The notes under the pieces are model-generated. The model was not told where the DNA came from. It did no database searches and saw only the letters and a program-made list of their open reading frames with translations. This document shows positions 33,014 through 43,375 of a DNA stretch of 64,000 nt, one piece after another. Position 1 is the stretch's first letter, and every line of letters starts with the position of its first letter. The stretch is from Ctenosaura bakeri (lineage: Eukaryota; Chordata; Lepidosauria; Squamata; Iguanidae): NCBI GenBank assembly GCA_948474755.1, contig CAOLHI010001284.1, positions 124,001-188,000 on the forward strand, given 5' to 3'. The translations under genes were made by a program, and so were the position numbers.

Positions 33014-33645
33014 ATAGAATCCTAGAATCCTAGAGTTGGAAAGAGACCCCCGGGGCCATCCAGGAAGACACCATCAAGGCACTTCCGACAGATGGCCATC
33101 CAGCCTCTGCTTAAAAACCTCCAAAGAAGGAGACTCCACCACACTCCATGGAGGCAGCAGCAGATTCCACTGCCGGACAGCCCTGACCCTACAGGAAGTT
33201 CTTCCTGAGGTTCAGGTGGATCTCCTTTCCTGCAGCTTGAATCCATTGCTCCTTGTCCTAGTCTCTGGAGCAGTAGAGAACAAGCCCACTCCCTCCTCGA
33301 CATGACATCCATTCAAAAGGGGATGGTCCCTGGGGTCTCTTCCAACTCTACATTTCTATGATTCTATTATTCAAATATTTAAACATGGCTCTCATGTCCC
33401 CTCTTGACCTTCTCTTCTGCAGACTAAACATCACCAGCAACCTCAGCTGCTCCTCATAGGGCTTCATGTCTTCCAGACCCTTCACTATTTTGGTCGCCCT
33501 CCTCTGGACATGCCCCAGCTTGACGATATCCTTCTTGAATTGCGGTGCCCAGAACTGGACACAGTAGTCCAGGCGATGTCTAACCAATGCAGAATAGAGT
33601 GGTACCATTACCTCCCTTGATCTAGAAGCCATACTCCTGTTGATG
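33014..33645 (-). pseudogene. CR1 LINE 3' half, reverse, carrying a nested CR1 tip
   Basis: Antisense tail near 33014 (ATAGAATCCTAGAATCC). The minus strand encodes [39 protein letters not shown] and [12 protein letters not shown]. The body is interrupted at 33318-33368 by a forward CR1 tip. Confidence 0.92.
33318..33368 (+). mobile_element. 51-bp CR1 3' tip inserted in an antisense CR1
   Basis: GGGGATGGTCCCTGGGGTCTC to TTCTATGATTCTATT is a forward CR1 3' tip. ATTCAAA lies on both sides (33311-33317, 33369-33375) and matches the host CR1 site TTCAAATATTTAAACATGG. This is an extremely 5'-truncated insertion. Confidence 0.82.
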
Positions 33646-33818
33646 TCCCAGCTTCATCCTGGCCGTGCTTCCCTCTACAGCTGGCTGGCTTCCGGCGGAT
33701 GGATTGTGTTCACAATGTGCTCCTTCCTTCCTTCCACAGTCCAGCCAGCCTCTTCCTGGGCCGCGGTGAGGAAGGAAATGCTTGATCACACTTCTGACCT
33801 TCCCACTGTTGCATGACA

Positions 33819-33871
33819 GGATGTTGAAAGTGGAATCATCGCACTATAAGAGTGTAGTGCGGAAAAGGCTT
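33819..33871. mobile_element. Family P MITE right-arm fragment
   Basis: AGGATGTTGAAAGTGGAATC to GTAGTGCGGAAAAGGC. Confidence 0.75.
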
Positions 33872-34049
33872 CAGTTGACTCATCTTCATTTCTAGGAAGA
33901 ATCCAAGACTAATTTGCTCTCAGAACCATTCATTTATCTCTTTGATAGTACCCAACTCTCCTCCATGACCACATTTCTAAGGGGTGGGGTTGTTCTTTCT
34001 TCCTAACAGTTTCTTCACTGTCCTACCTTTCATACCCATAAATAGAAGT

Positions 34050-34262
34050 TAGCATTAGCAGTTACATTTCTATACCACTTATCAGTGCAAAGCACTCCCT
34101 AAGCGATTTACATGTGTTTTAGCTAATTGCACCCAACGAGCTGGGTACTCATTTTACCAACCTACGGAAGGCTGGAAGGCTGAGTCAACCTGGAGCCCTG
34201 CAAGATTGAACTCACAAGCTTGTGGCTGCAGTACCGGCATTTAACCACTGCACCACCAGGGC
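34050..34262 (-). repeat. tRNA-derived SINE, Sauria/Squam type, reverse
   Basis: Antisense of the 17800 copy: GCATTAGCAGTTACATTTC, GTACTCATTTTACCAACC, GGCTGAGTCAACCTGGAG, and the antisense head GCATTTAACCACTGCACCAC. Confidence 0.75.
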
Positions 34263-34383
34263 TCAAAAATGAAGAGAAATCAGAAGCAGTGTAGCCTAGA
34301 GGATCCTGACTTTGGTATTCAATCATAGATCTTGCACCTGAGGATTTGACCAAGTTCTTTTATAGCTGCCTTTCCAAGTCTTA

Positions 34384-34550
34384 GGCCATTTCTACACTAG
34401 ATGGTTATAGCGCTCTCATTCCACGTCCAGCATCCTATGGAATCCTGGTATTTGCAGTTTAGGGGGGGGCCCTAAACTGCAAACCCCAGGATTCCATAGG
34501 ATGTTAAAAGTGAAATAACAGCGCTATAACAGTCTAGTGTCGAAATAGCC
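34384..34550. mobile_element. Palindromic MITE family P, TTA duplication
   Basis: 167 bp, GGCCATTTCTACACTAG to TAGTGTCGAAATAGCC, TTA on both sides (34381-34383, 34551-34553). Centre TTTAGGGGGGGGCCCTAAA. Confidence 0.93.
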
Positions 34551-35224
34551 TTAGTATTCTTTGGATTTCTTGACTCGTCTCCATTTTGATTTATGGTTGA
34601 GCAAGGCCGAAGAAAATGTGTAACAATTCTGATGTCTTTGCCACTCCAGTTTAAGTTGAGTAAATCTTCTGTGGTCATTATTTTCTTTTCCCCACCACGG
34701 TCATTTGCGGTGGTTTGCTCTTTTGGCCTTGCTCTGCAGAGAGGCTGACGGGTTTGTCCATCTGGATCCCAGATCAATGGAACTGATGTGTTGACTCACA
34801 AAGTTCTCATTGATCCAGTAGGTCTACTCGACCTGGGATTAAGAGAGCCCGAGCGGTGTAGTGTTGTTTGGAGCACTGGTCTGCGATCCTGGAGACCAGG
34901 CTTTAATTCTCCGCTCAGGTTCTACTACAGTATAAAGCTATGCCTTGCTTTAAGCCTTCTCTTGCATTTTTCCCTCTGCAGCCATTTGCTGTGGCGCGCT
35001 CCTTTGATGTTGCTCTGAGTCGAGATGATGGGTCTGTCTATGCTCACTTCATAAGAGAGCAATTTAATTTCACCAGTTAACGTTTCTTTAAACAGAACAA
35101 AAAAGTTGCAAATATACTTTGCCGACTTAAGCCGGTGGATCAAATTTATCAAACATGAAGGAACGTTAAGCAAACAAGGGAGAGCTTAGCTTGATGAAAT
35201 ACTCAATCTTCACTTTCTCTGCAT
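34551..35224. other. Intergenic with a SINE head
   Basis: About 34842-34925 is a forward tRNA SINE head (GAGCGGTGTAGTGTTG, CTGGAGACCAGGCTTTAATTC). No gene seen. Confidence 0.45.
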
Positions 35225-35455
35225 GTGTATTTCTGGTCGTATCTGCACCATAGCAGCTACAGCAGGTTGATACCACTTTAATTGCTCTGGCTACACCCTT
35301 GTGGAATCCTGGGATTTGTGGTTTGCTGAGGGATTTGCAATTCCCTGCAGTAATTCAGCAGAGTGGACTAGAGCTCTCTAGCAAAGAATTCTAAGTACCT
35401 CACCAAAACTATCAATCCTAGGATCTCATAGGAGGCAGCCAAGGCAGTTAAACTA
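35225..35455. mobile_element. Old relative of the palindromic MITE
   Basis: GGTCGTATCTGCACCATAG, ACCACTTTAATTGCTCTGG, GGAATCCTGGGATTTGTGG and the antisense-like CAATCCTAGGATCTCATAGG follow the same order as family P but are strongly diverged. It resembles a common reptilian MITE type from memory. Confidence 0.5.
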
Positions 35456-35894
35456 TCTTGGCTTTCCCTCACTTCCTCCCCTCTCCTTCGCATTCTTCCC
35501 CTTTCTCCTGATCACATCTGGAGACGTGCAACATTTTAGAGACGGATTTTCACCAATTCCCACCGAGCCTTCTTAAGCATTATTCCGAAGCAATAGTCGA
35601 AGTGCTAAAGTGCCTTAGCCATATTCCACTTTAGTTACACATGAGGGTCATTTTGTTTTGGAGCAAACATTCCTCTTTCCCTCGCCTGATCTCTTTTGAA
35701 TCTGTGTCCAGCTGTGTTTTATCGGCAGTGGCCATCTTAGCCAGTTCCCGGATAATACAAACAGACAGCCAAGTAGAGATCCATTTCATCTTGGAAAATA
35801 CAGGGTTTAATTTAAACTGATCTGGGAAGTGGGAAGGAAAAGTGCTTGGTAATGCGGGAGAATTCCCCCCAAAATACTTCAGGATGAAGCAAAC
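35456..35894. other. Intergenic, nothing recognised
   Basis: No coding exon or repeat boundary found. Confidence 0.4.
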
Positions 35895-36047
35895 CAGAGG
35901 GTGTGGCAAGTAGGGCACATACCCTGGGTGCCAATGCCAGGGTGTGTGGAAAAGCCTTGCTGGAAGATTTAAGCAGCAGTGGCCTCGGAGGTAAGAGTAA
36001 AACGTCCACACTTGCCTTAGGCACTGTTTATGCAAGATCTGCCTCTG
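35895..36047. mobile_element. hAT-type element family D, copy 3
   Basis: It starts CAGAGGGTGTGGCAAG and ends AAGATCTGCCTCTG. Flanks AAGCAAAC and AAGGAAAC match in 7 of 8 positions, supporting an 8-bp target duplication. Confidence 0.78.
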
Positions 36048-36376
36048 AAGGAAACCAAAATAAAATTGGTTTGCACAGGAACAAATCCAGTGACTTTCAA
36101 GACCCTGTCTGGAGGGACTCCAAAATTTTCTGGAATGGTTAGTCATGCTTTGGGGTCACAAGCTCGGCACTGCAACCCAGTGCTTTGCAGTATAAATGCC
36201 AAATGCTGTATTTCCACACACAAAGTGTTGGCCCAAAGCATCCTTGAAGTGGGTCCTCTCCAGGTCAACAGGGGTGCTTGCTGATTCCTGTTCTGGAAAC
36301 CTTCCATTTTGAAAACAGTTGGATTCACAGTTGCCCCCGTGCCTCTGGTGCAAGGTGTCTGTGTTCCTTACTGTAA

Positions 36377-36558
36377 GGCCATTTCCGCAGGACACTCTTA
36401 TAGCGCGATGATTCCACTTTCAACCTCCTATGGAATCCTGGGGTTTGCAGTTCCGGGAGGGGCCAGCTGGCCCCTCCCGGAGCTGCAAACCCCAGGATTC
36501 CATAGGAGGTTGAAAGTGGAATCATCGCGCTACAAGAGTGTTCCTGCGGAAATGTTCC
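36377..36558. mobile_element. Palindromic MITE family P, near-perfect hairpin
   Basis: 182 bp with an uninterrupted palindromic centre (CCGGGAGGGGCCAGCTGGCC). GGCCATTTCCGCAGGAC after TAA at left; the right tip has decayed to AAATGTTCC before TAG. Confidence 0.92.
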
Positions 36559-36710
36559 TAGAGTTGGTCTGAGATGTTCTGCTGGTTGAGGACAAGATGG
36601 CAACCCAGTTCCTATATTCTATGTTACGGGGGCATACTGTAGTATCGGCTGGATTTTATTTCAGCTGATTACAGGATGAAATTAGATGAAGGATGAAATT
36701 GCAAGAAAAG

Positions 36711-37261
36711 TTGGAAAAGAGCTATGGAAGATGGCTTCAATATATGGCCACAGCAGTGAGATTGTTGGACGTGCAAAGATGGAAGAATTTAATACTGGTC
36801 ACCATGGAAGAATTGTTGCTGAAACTGGCAGATTTAACAGGCATGGGCAAATTGTTGGGTTCGGTTAGAGAAAAGTCATTACAACATTTCTTAAGGAATG
36901 CAAACCCCTCATGGACTTTTACAGGGAGGAAAAAAAGGAAAAGAAAATGACTTTGTAACTTTTGGTTTTGATGGTGACAAAGAATGGGCTGTTGAAAGAA
37001 GTGAATATGTTATAATTTTGGAGAGATGTATGAATCACTATATGCGTATATAACCACCAAAAGGAAGATCAGAAGTCATTTTTTCTCTTTTTTCTTCTGT
37101 TTTTTTTTTTACCTGTTCTTCTTTTTTAGTTTCTCTCCTGTACTTTTTAAAATTTTTATTAAGTTGTATATCATTTTTTCAGTTTTTTTGTTTCTAAGCT
37201 CTGTAACTTTTGTCTTAATGTATTTTTTAAAAAAAATTTCTTAATAAAAGTTATTTTAAAA
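36711..37261 (+). pseudogene. L1-like LINE, strongly 5'-truncated, with TSD
   Basis: The frame 36693-36950 reads like the L1 ORF2 C-terminus (RWLQYMATAVRLLDVQRW, MEELLLKLADLTGMGKLLGS, REKSLQHFL) with a stop at 36948. A 3' region follows with AATAAA (37243) and an A-rich end. AAATTGCAAGAAA occurs at about 36697-36709 and 37262-37274, a 13-bp target duplication. Confidence 0.72.
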
Positions 37262-37274
37262 AAATTGCAAGAAA

Positions 37275-37470
37275 GGAGGTACTGCTGAAATATTAGGAAA
37301 AGCTTCCTGATGGTAGGAGCTGTTCCACAGTGAAATAGATTGCTTTGGAAGGTGTGGATTCTTCTTCTTTGGAAGTCTCTAAAGAGAGGTCGGATGACGT
37401 TTTCCTGGGAGTACTTGCATGGCGCCTTTGTGTGGTCTTTACAGTCTCTTCCAGCCCTATGAATTTATGA
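37275..37470 (+). pseudogene. CR1 LINE 3' fragment, older
   Basis: TATTAGGAAAAGCTTCCTG, GTAGGAGCTGTTCCACAG, TTGGAAGTCTCTAAAGAG and CTCTTCCAGCCCTATGAATT follow the CR1 3' order with high divergence. The L1 inserted near its left part. Confidence 0.7.
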
Positions 37471-37554
37471 AATCTCCTGCCATTCCCAAGCAGGTTTCGT
37501 CAGGAAATATAGGACACACAGCGCTATCTTAGTTTTGCCAGTTCCTTCCTCTGA

Positions 37555-37683
37555 AATATCACCTGCAGCACCTAGCATTTGTTGGTGGTCTCCCATCCAA
37601 CCAGGACGCATCCTGCTTAGCTTCCAAGATCAGACACGCTCTGCTGCCTTGTTTAGGGTATTACTGCATCCATGCCCGACGAT
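37555..37683 (-). repeat. 5S-rRNA-like SINE/pseudogene fragment, reverse
   Basis: The plus strand contains the antisense of conserved 5S rRNA text: GTCTCCCATCCAACCAGGA and CCTGCTTAGCTTCCAAGATCAGAC. The left part GCCAGTTCCTTCCTCTGAAA is not 5S, which suggests a 5S-headed SINE rather than a 5S gene. It is diverged and lacks part of the molecule, so it is not a functional rRNA gene. Confidence 0.72.
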
Positions 37684-38064
37684 TTTTAGGAAGGTGAATT
37701 CTGCATCCAAGGCCACATTCACTGCTTCCTTGGAATCATGTGCCGAGCCTAAAATCTTAGTGCCATATCTCCGTATTCTAGGCGGTAACAAGAATAGGGT
37801 GCAAATGCCAAATAGCAGAGAATACCAATCACCTTGGCAGCTGTATTCATGCCATCCGAGGAACAGACGTGAAACTAAGGAAGATTTTATTAGAGCTCAG
37901 TGGAGCCCAGATCTTGAAGTAGATTGGGTCCCATATTGAAAGAAAACCAGAGCAAGGTGGAGAGGCAGGAGAGGCAGGGAGGGAGAGAGACCATGCGGTG
38001 CACACCTTTGGATATGAAAATGGCCTTTTCTCTAGCTGTGAATAGAGCTAAGAAGTGAAACTAC
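37684..38064. other. Intergenic, nothing recognised
   Basis: No gene or repeat boundary found. Confidence 0.4.
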
Positions 38065-38144
38065 AGCCATTTCTGCACTAGCCTATTATAGCGCTATGAT
38101 TCCACTTTCAACATCCTATGGAATCCTGGGGTTTGCAGTTTTAT
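38065..38144. mobile_element. Family P MITE, left half
   Basis: AGCCATTTCTGCACTAGCC to GGGGTTTGCAGTTTTA; no right arm. Confidence 0.82.
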
Positions 38145-38204
38145 GTGCTATCATAAAAGCTGGACAGTGAAGAAAGCTGGAAGAGAATCAGCTCCTCCAG
38201 CCAG

Positions 38205-38269
38205 CCTAGGACTCCAAGAGACCAGGGTTTGATTCCCCACTTGGCCATGGAACCCCACTGGATGACATT
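38205..38269 (+). repeat. tRNA-derived SINE fragment interrupted by a MITE
   Basis: GACTCCAAGAGACCAGGGTTTG, GATTCCCCACTTGGCCATGG and CCCACTGGATGACATT stop exactly at the MITE start at 38270. Confidence 0.65.
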
Positions 38270-38412
38270 GGCCATTTCCACACTAGCCTGTTATAGTGCT
38301 ATGATTCCACTTTCAACATCCTACAGCCCCTCTCGAAACTGCAAACCCCAGGATTCCATAGGATGTTGAAAGTGGAATCATAGCGTTATAACAGGCTAGT
38401 GCGGAAATGGCC
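38270..38412. mobile_element. Palindromic MITE family P, shortened left arm
   Basis: GGCCATTTCCACACTAGCC to GGCTAGTGCGGAAATGGCC, 143 bp. The left arm jumps from CATCCTA to CAGCCCCTCTCG, losing its inner part. Confidence 0.9.
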
Positions 38413-38439
38413 TACCTCTTTAAGGGCAAAGATGAGTAA

Positions 38440-38612
38440 AAAATAAGAGCCAGCATTGGACTATCACTCTGGAGACCAGTGTTCAAATTCTGACTCAACC
38501 ATGGGAACCCACGGTGACCTTGGGCAAGCCTCACTGTCTCAGCCTCAGGCACACCCTCTCTGAACAAACCCTGCCCCTCGTGATAGGCTTGCCTTAGAAA
38601 CTTGTTTGGAGG
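38440..38612 (+). repeat. tRNA-derived SINE (ACA type)
   Basis: CAGCATTGGACTATCACTC, GACCAGTGTTCAAATTC (B box), TGGGAACCCACGGTGACC and CTTGGGCAAGCCTCACTG in order. Confidence 0.75.
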
Positions 38613-38868
38613 GCCACAACAACACCACGTAGGAGAGCTTTTGATGGCTGGTGGCTGCTAGCAAGAAATGCTCAATGGCTTGGGTGTGAGCTGGGAGGAA
38701 GTGCTTTGGGGCCACAGCAAAGAGACTGAGATCTGGAGCTGTGCAGTGCTGGGGCAGTGGTGTGTATGTGTGTGTGTTCCAGGTTGTATTCCGTGCACTT
38801 TGGCAGGCATTGGTGGCTAGTGGCTCCGATATCAATGGAACAGTGAATCTGTTCTGAGTTTTATCACC

Positions 38869-39673
38869 ATAGAATCACAGAGTTGGAAGAGACCACAATG
38901 GCCATTGAGTCCAACCCCATTCCGCCATGCAGGAAGAAACACTCAAAGCACCCTTAGCAAATGGCCATCCAGTCTCTGTTTAAAAACCTCCAAAGAAGGA
39001 GGAGACTCCACCACACTCCACTGAGGCAGCAGATTCCACTGCTGGACAGCTCTGACCATCAGGAAGTTCTTCCTGAGTTCAGGTGGAATCTACTTTCCTG
39101 CAGCTTGAATCCCTTGCTCCTTGTCCTAGTCTCTGGAGCAGTGGAAAACAAGCTTGCTCCATCTTCAACATGGGATCCCTTCAAATATTTAAACAGGGCT
39201 ATCCTGTCCCCTCTTAACCTTCTCTTCTGCAGACTAAACCTCCCCAGCTCCCTAAGCCGCTCCTCATGGCTTCATGGCTTCCAGACCCTCCACCATTTTG
39301 GTCGCCTTCCTCTGGACACGTTCCAGCTTGTCAATATCCCTTCTTGAAATGAGGCGCCCAGAGAACTGGACACATTATTCCAGCTGAAGTCTAACCAAAG
39401 CAGAATAAAAGTGGTATTATAACTTTCCTTGATCTCAACACTATACTCCTCTTGGTGCAACCCAGAATTGCATTGGGTTTTTTAGCTGCCGCATCACACT
39501 GCTGACTCATGTTCAGCTTGTGGTCCACTAACTCCTAGATCTCTTTCACACAAACTGTTCTCAAGCCAGAGATGGCCCATCCTATATCTGTGCATTACAT
39601 TCTTTCTTCCTAAGTGTAATACCCTACATTTTTCCCTGTTAAAATTCATTTTGTTAGTTTTGGCCCAGTTCTT
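38869..39673 (-). pseudogene. CR1 LINE, reverse, about 0.8 kb
   Basis: Antisense tail (CATAGAATCACAGAGTTGG) followed by the antisense C-terminal coding region (AGGAAGTTCTTCCTGAG, GAGCAGTGGAAAACAAG, AATTGCATTGGGTTTTTTAG, CATTTTTCCCTGTTAAAAT). Several small indels and stops. Confidence 0.9.
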
Positions 39674-40121
39674 AGATGGTTGCTTTCAGGTTCAGCCTAA
39701 AAACCAGGGCAGATTCACATTCTCACTGTTCAGGAGACCTTAAGGGATAGCCTTGTCCCTCTGGGTTCTTCAATTGACGAAGGTGACGATTGATAAATGA
39801 ACTGCTTTCTCAAGGCTATCTTGAATCTCCTGCATTCCTTCCTTCTTTCTTCCTTCCTTCCGTCAACCAGAGGTGCCCCTGGAGCTCCCTCCGTCTCGGA
39901 TGACGGGGGCCATTCAAATACGTTGCCTTGGCATCTTCCCTTTGCTCCTGCAGCCAGCATCTCCAGGAACAAGGTTGGCTCCTTCCCTGCATTAGGATTC
40001 GCTATAACACTTATGCAAATAAGGATGTTTTGCATAAGCTTTGCATGCAGCAATCTGACTAAGGAGCTGCGGTTTGTGTTTTGTAAAACTGGCAGCGCCT
40101 GACTGTAAAGGGGTTGGAATT
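39674..40121. other. Intergenic, nothing recognised
   Basis: Frames of about 100-130 codons on both strands (39730-40125) without domains. Not annotated as genes. Confidence 0.4.
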
Positions 40122-40465
40122 TCATAGAATCTTAAGAGTGGAAAGGGACCACAAAGGCCATTTAGTCTGACCACTTGTTATGCAGGAATATGCAACTAAA
40201 GCGCTCCTGGAAAAATGCTCATCCAACCTCAGAACTAAAGCGTTCCTGAAAAATGCTCATCCAACCTCATTTAAAGACCTCCTCCAAGGATGGAGAGTCC
40301 AAAACTCCCCAAGGCAGTTGATTCTACTCTCAAACAGCTCTTACAGTCAAGAAGTTCTGTCTCATGTTTAGGTAGAACCTCTTTTCTTCTAATTTGAATC
40401 CACTGGTTCATGTCTTGGAGCAGCAGAAAACAAGCTTGCTCCATCTTCTACATAGCATATAGGAG
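40122..40465 (-). pseudogene. CR1 LINE 3' fragment, reverse, old
   Basis: TCATAGAATCTTAAGAGTGG, GCTCATCCAACCTC (duplicated locally), AGAAGTTCTGTCTCATG and GAGCAGCAGAAAACAAGC. A more diverged CR1 subfamily. Confidence 0.75.
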
Positions 40466-40555
40466 TCGTGACAAGGAGGGAGAGTTAACTCTCACATTCA
40501 CACATGTTTATATTTTGAAGAAATGCAGAAATGTATAACAGAGTAACTTGGGGAT

Positions 40556-41305
40556 GAGTGATGTATTTAAGTCTTTTACTCCGGGTCTCAAGTCAAGTCT
40601 CAAGTCTCTACCTTCAAGTCTCAAGTCCTTGAAGATACTTTCATGTCAAATCTCAAGTCTGGAAGCCAACTTTATACCCCAACCCAAATTCCAGAATTAT
40701 TGGATAGAGTGAAATAAATTCAGTTTTAACAATTTAAGCAGAGTCGTCTCTCTACATTTGCAATTTTGCCATCTGCAGCTTTGGAATAGGATCCCATCTT
40801 CCTCCTCATTACTAAAGATTGAAAAGATTTAGAAGGAAGGATCCTCAAGGCCATTGCCTGACACATTTGCTATTTTCCTCTGAGAAATGCACCCTGATCT
40901 CTGGCAGTAAGTCTTATCTTTTGCTCTTAGGAAACGTTTTAGGGGGCTCCTCTGATAAGCAGGGGGGACAGGCTGCTGGGCTGACCTCAAGCCTGCCTCA
41001 CGCCCATTGCCTAGCCCATTTGTCGTTCCCCTTCGAGAAATGCACCCACTCTTTGGGCTTGAGAGAGATCGTCATGTGACTAGTAGGCAAAACGAGATGG
41101 AGGCCTCGTTCAAAGTCGTCAGGTTTCTGGATGAAGGCGTTATGTGACTGACCGAAGGGCATCAAGTCACTCATTAAAAATATACAAGTCTTGAGTTGAG
41201 TTGAGTTAGCGCATCATTTATGGCCAAGTTGAGTCCAAGTCGAGTCCCTGAAGCAACTTAAGTCCGACCTGAGTCCAAGTCTAGGGATTCAAGTCTACAT
41301 CACTG
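40556..41305 (-). mobile_element. hAT-type element family A, second copy, opposite orientation
   Basis: 750 bp; the left tip AGTGATGTATTTAAGTC and right tip TCTACATCACTG are those of the 30.6-kb copy reversed. Flanks TTGGGGAT and CTGGGGAC match in 6 of 8 positions, differing only by C/T changes. The interior shares TTTGGGCTTGAGAGAG and AAGTGAGTG-type blocks with the first copy. Confidence 0.85.
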
Positions 41306-41809
41306 CTGGGGACTGAGTTAATCAAACAGACCTGTAGCAAATCATTAATTATTATCATTGCTCCTCTACATCAATTACTTAGTTCCATATGCATCCAAAA
41401 CCCCAAGACCACCTTGAGAGCCATCAGCCAGATGGGTGAAGGCGGTCTGTCTGTTCAGCTGTCGACCAGGGTGTGAAGAAGATGACATTTCCAACTCTCT
41501 CCCAGCAGCAAGCAAGATTGGCAAGAGGATCTGCAACAGGAGTCTTGCTTCTGATGGCTTCATGTTCGCTTGCAGGTGGAAGAAGGCTAGAAATAGGATT
41601 TTTCTTGTGCCCTGATCAACAGCTTAACAGACTTCTTTCTGTCCAATCTGGCTACTGGCTGTTAAGGTGGGCTCGGGGAGGGGGGCAACTTACATAGCCT
41701 TACAGGAAGACTATGTAGTTTTACTAAATATGGAGTGGTTATGGATATATAACTCTTGGTTACAAATCCGTAAGTGTAATCCAGAACGCCAGCAACAACA
41801 GTAATTGTA
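41306..41809. other. Intergenic, nothing recognised
   Basis: No coding exon or repeat boundary found. Confidence 0.4.
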
Positions 41810-42334
41810 CACTGGCCCCTCCACATTTGTAAGGATTTGGGACACAGAACCCTTGTGAAAGTGGAAAAAAACATGAATCTCTCCCCTCTCCCCCCATGGT
41901 GATCTCCCTCCCATTCCCTTGCCTCCAGCCCCAGCGCTGCCGGAGGGCAGGAAAAAGACAAGGTAACTTTCTGCTCAGGCAGAGAAGTGCAGAGCGCTGG
42001 GTTCTGGCATTTTAGCTGCTCCCAGTCACCATCTTGAGAAAGGAGATTCCTCTCAGAGGGGAAAGGTAGGAGCAAAGAGGGCACCTGACCAATCAGTGGC
42101 CATTACGTAGCAGAATGTGCTGCAATGTGGCAGAGAGGACATGCCTCCAGCAGTGGGGGGTGGCTTTGCTCACCCAAAAGGAAATAAAAATCCATTTTAA
42201 ACACAAGCCTGGCAAGCCTAGGGTGAGGAATGCAAGAGAATGGGGGGAGGAGAATTGGCAAGGGGAGGCAAGCATGTGCCTCGCTAATAATCACATTCCT
42301 GAAGATCAAGCCTGTGAATGGAGAGGGAGGGCTG
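41810..42334. mobile_element. Tigger-like element, copy 4
   Basis: It starts CACTGGCCCCTCCACATTTG after TA and ends GTGAATGGAGAGGGAGGGCTG before TA. The left part shares ACAGAACCCTTGTGAAAGTG with the family. Confidence 0.72.
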
Positions 42335-42714
42335 TAATGATAACGTGGCTTTCAGGAGCTGCAGTTTCTCCAGCAGGATGCACAAGATCACTTTACGCTG
42401 TAGGAACAGATGGGATGGTCTCATCTTGAGGGGTTTCATTCAGCCATAACGCAGCCCAGGAACCTGGTCTGTTCGGGTGGTGTCTAGTTCATCATGGGGA
42501 CTCTGGCAAACAGCAACTCTGAGGAAGGACAGTTTTAATCAGTTGAATGGCAGTGTGCTGCAACTGAAGGAGCACCTTCATGCACCGCGGCATGCATGCA
42601 CAGCATCTGCAATATTTAATGGAGGCCAGAACATGCAAATGTACAATGCACATCTCCACCTGCATGCATGTCTTTGCATGCACACATGGGAAATGGCACT
42701 CTATGTGCAACTCG
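42335..42714. other. Intergenic, nothing recognised
   Basis: No gene or repeat boundary. 42580-42700 is rich in CATGCA motifs. Confidence 0.4.
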
Positions 42715-42825
42715 GGCCATTTCCGTACTAGACAGCCAGCCCCTCCCGAAACTGCAAACCCCAGGATTCCATAGAATGTTGAAAGTGGAATTATAGCGCT
42801 ATAACACTCTAGTGCGGAAATGGCT
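42715..42825. mobile_element. Family P MITE, most of the left arm deleted
   Basis: GGCCATTTCCGTACTAGAC jumps directly to CAGCCCCTCCCGAAACTGC; the right arm is complete to GTGCGGAAATGGCT. Confidence 0.88.
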
Positions 42826-42963
42826 TCAGTTTCTGCAGCCCTGAATTGAACTGGAAAAGTCCAAGGATTTCCAATGGGCAAGTTCCACATTGCACAGGGC
42901 ACCAGCAGGATTCTAACACTTCTCTGGACTTCTCTTCATGTGCTGGGGTAGGAGGAGGAATAG

Positions 42964-43015
42964 TACATTTTAAGGCATAACAATTACAACACAGATACTT
43001 TTTCTTTCCTGTTTG
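42964..43015. other. Donor segment copied into a MITE 2.1 kb away
   Basis: The 52 bp from TACATTTTAAGGCATAACAA to CTTTCCTGTTTG recur identically at 45084-45135 in the centre of a MITE. Here it is embedded in ordinary sequence. Confidence 0.9.
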
Positions 43016-43079
43016 AGTGTCTAACAGGGAGGCAAGAGAGCAAAAATTATTCATGATGAAGAATGCACAAAAGCCGGGA

Positions 43080-43320
43080 AAGCGACGGTCCTCTCTTCTC
43101 CTCTCCTTTTGACTGAGTTAATGGGAGTAAAGACTACTTTTGAATATCAGTTGGCAGTGACTGTAGTCCTCCAGGACAAAGGGGGAAAGGTGGGAGGAGG
43201 AGAGAGAAACTGGGACCTTTCAAATGCTGCTGGAAAACGGGTGACAAAGGATTAATTGGGGTTGTCCCGGCCAAATTGGAAATGTTGGAGAGGATGGGAT
43301 AGGGTCCACAAGGACAAGTT
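43080..43320 (-). repeat. Dispersed repeat family X, reverse
   Basis: GAGAAACTGGGACCTTTC, ACAAAGGATTAATTGGGG and GTTGTCCCGGCCAAATTGG are the reverse of the family X phrases. Confidence 0.55.
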
Positions 43321-43375
43321 GGAAGGCTGTATTTAATGGCCAAGTTTTGCCAACCCATTTGTAGCAGCTGGCATT

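Noticed and set aside
37555..37683. Functional 5S rRNA gene
   Set aside because: Diverged, incomplete, and fused to non-5S sequence; better read as a SINE or pseudogene.
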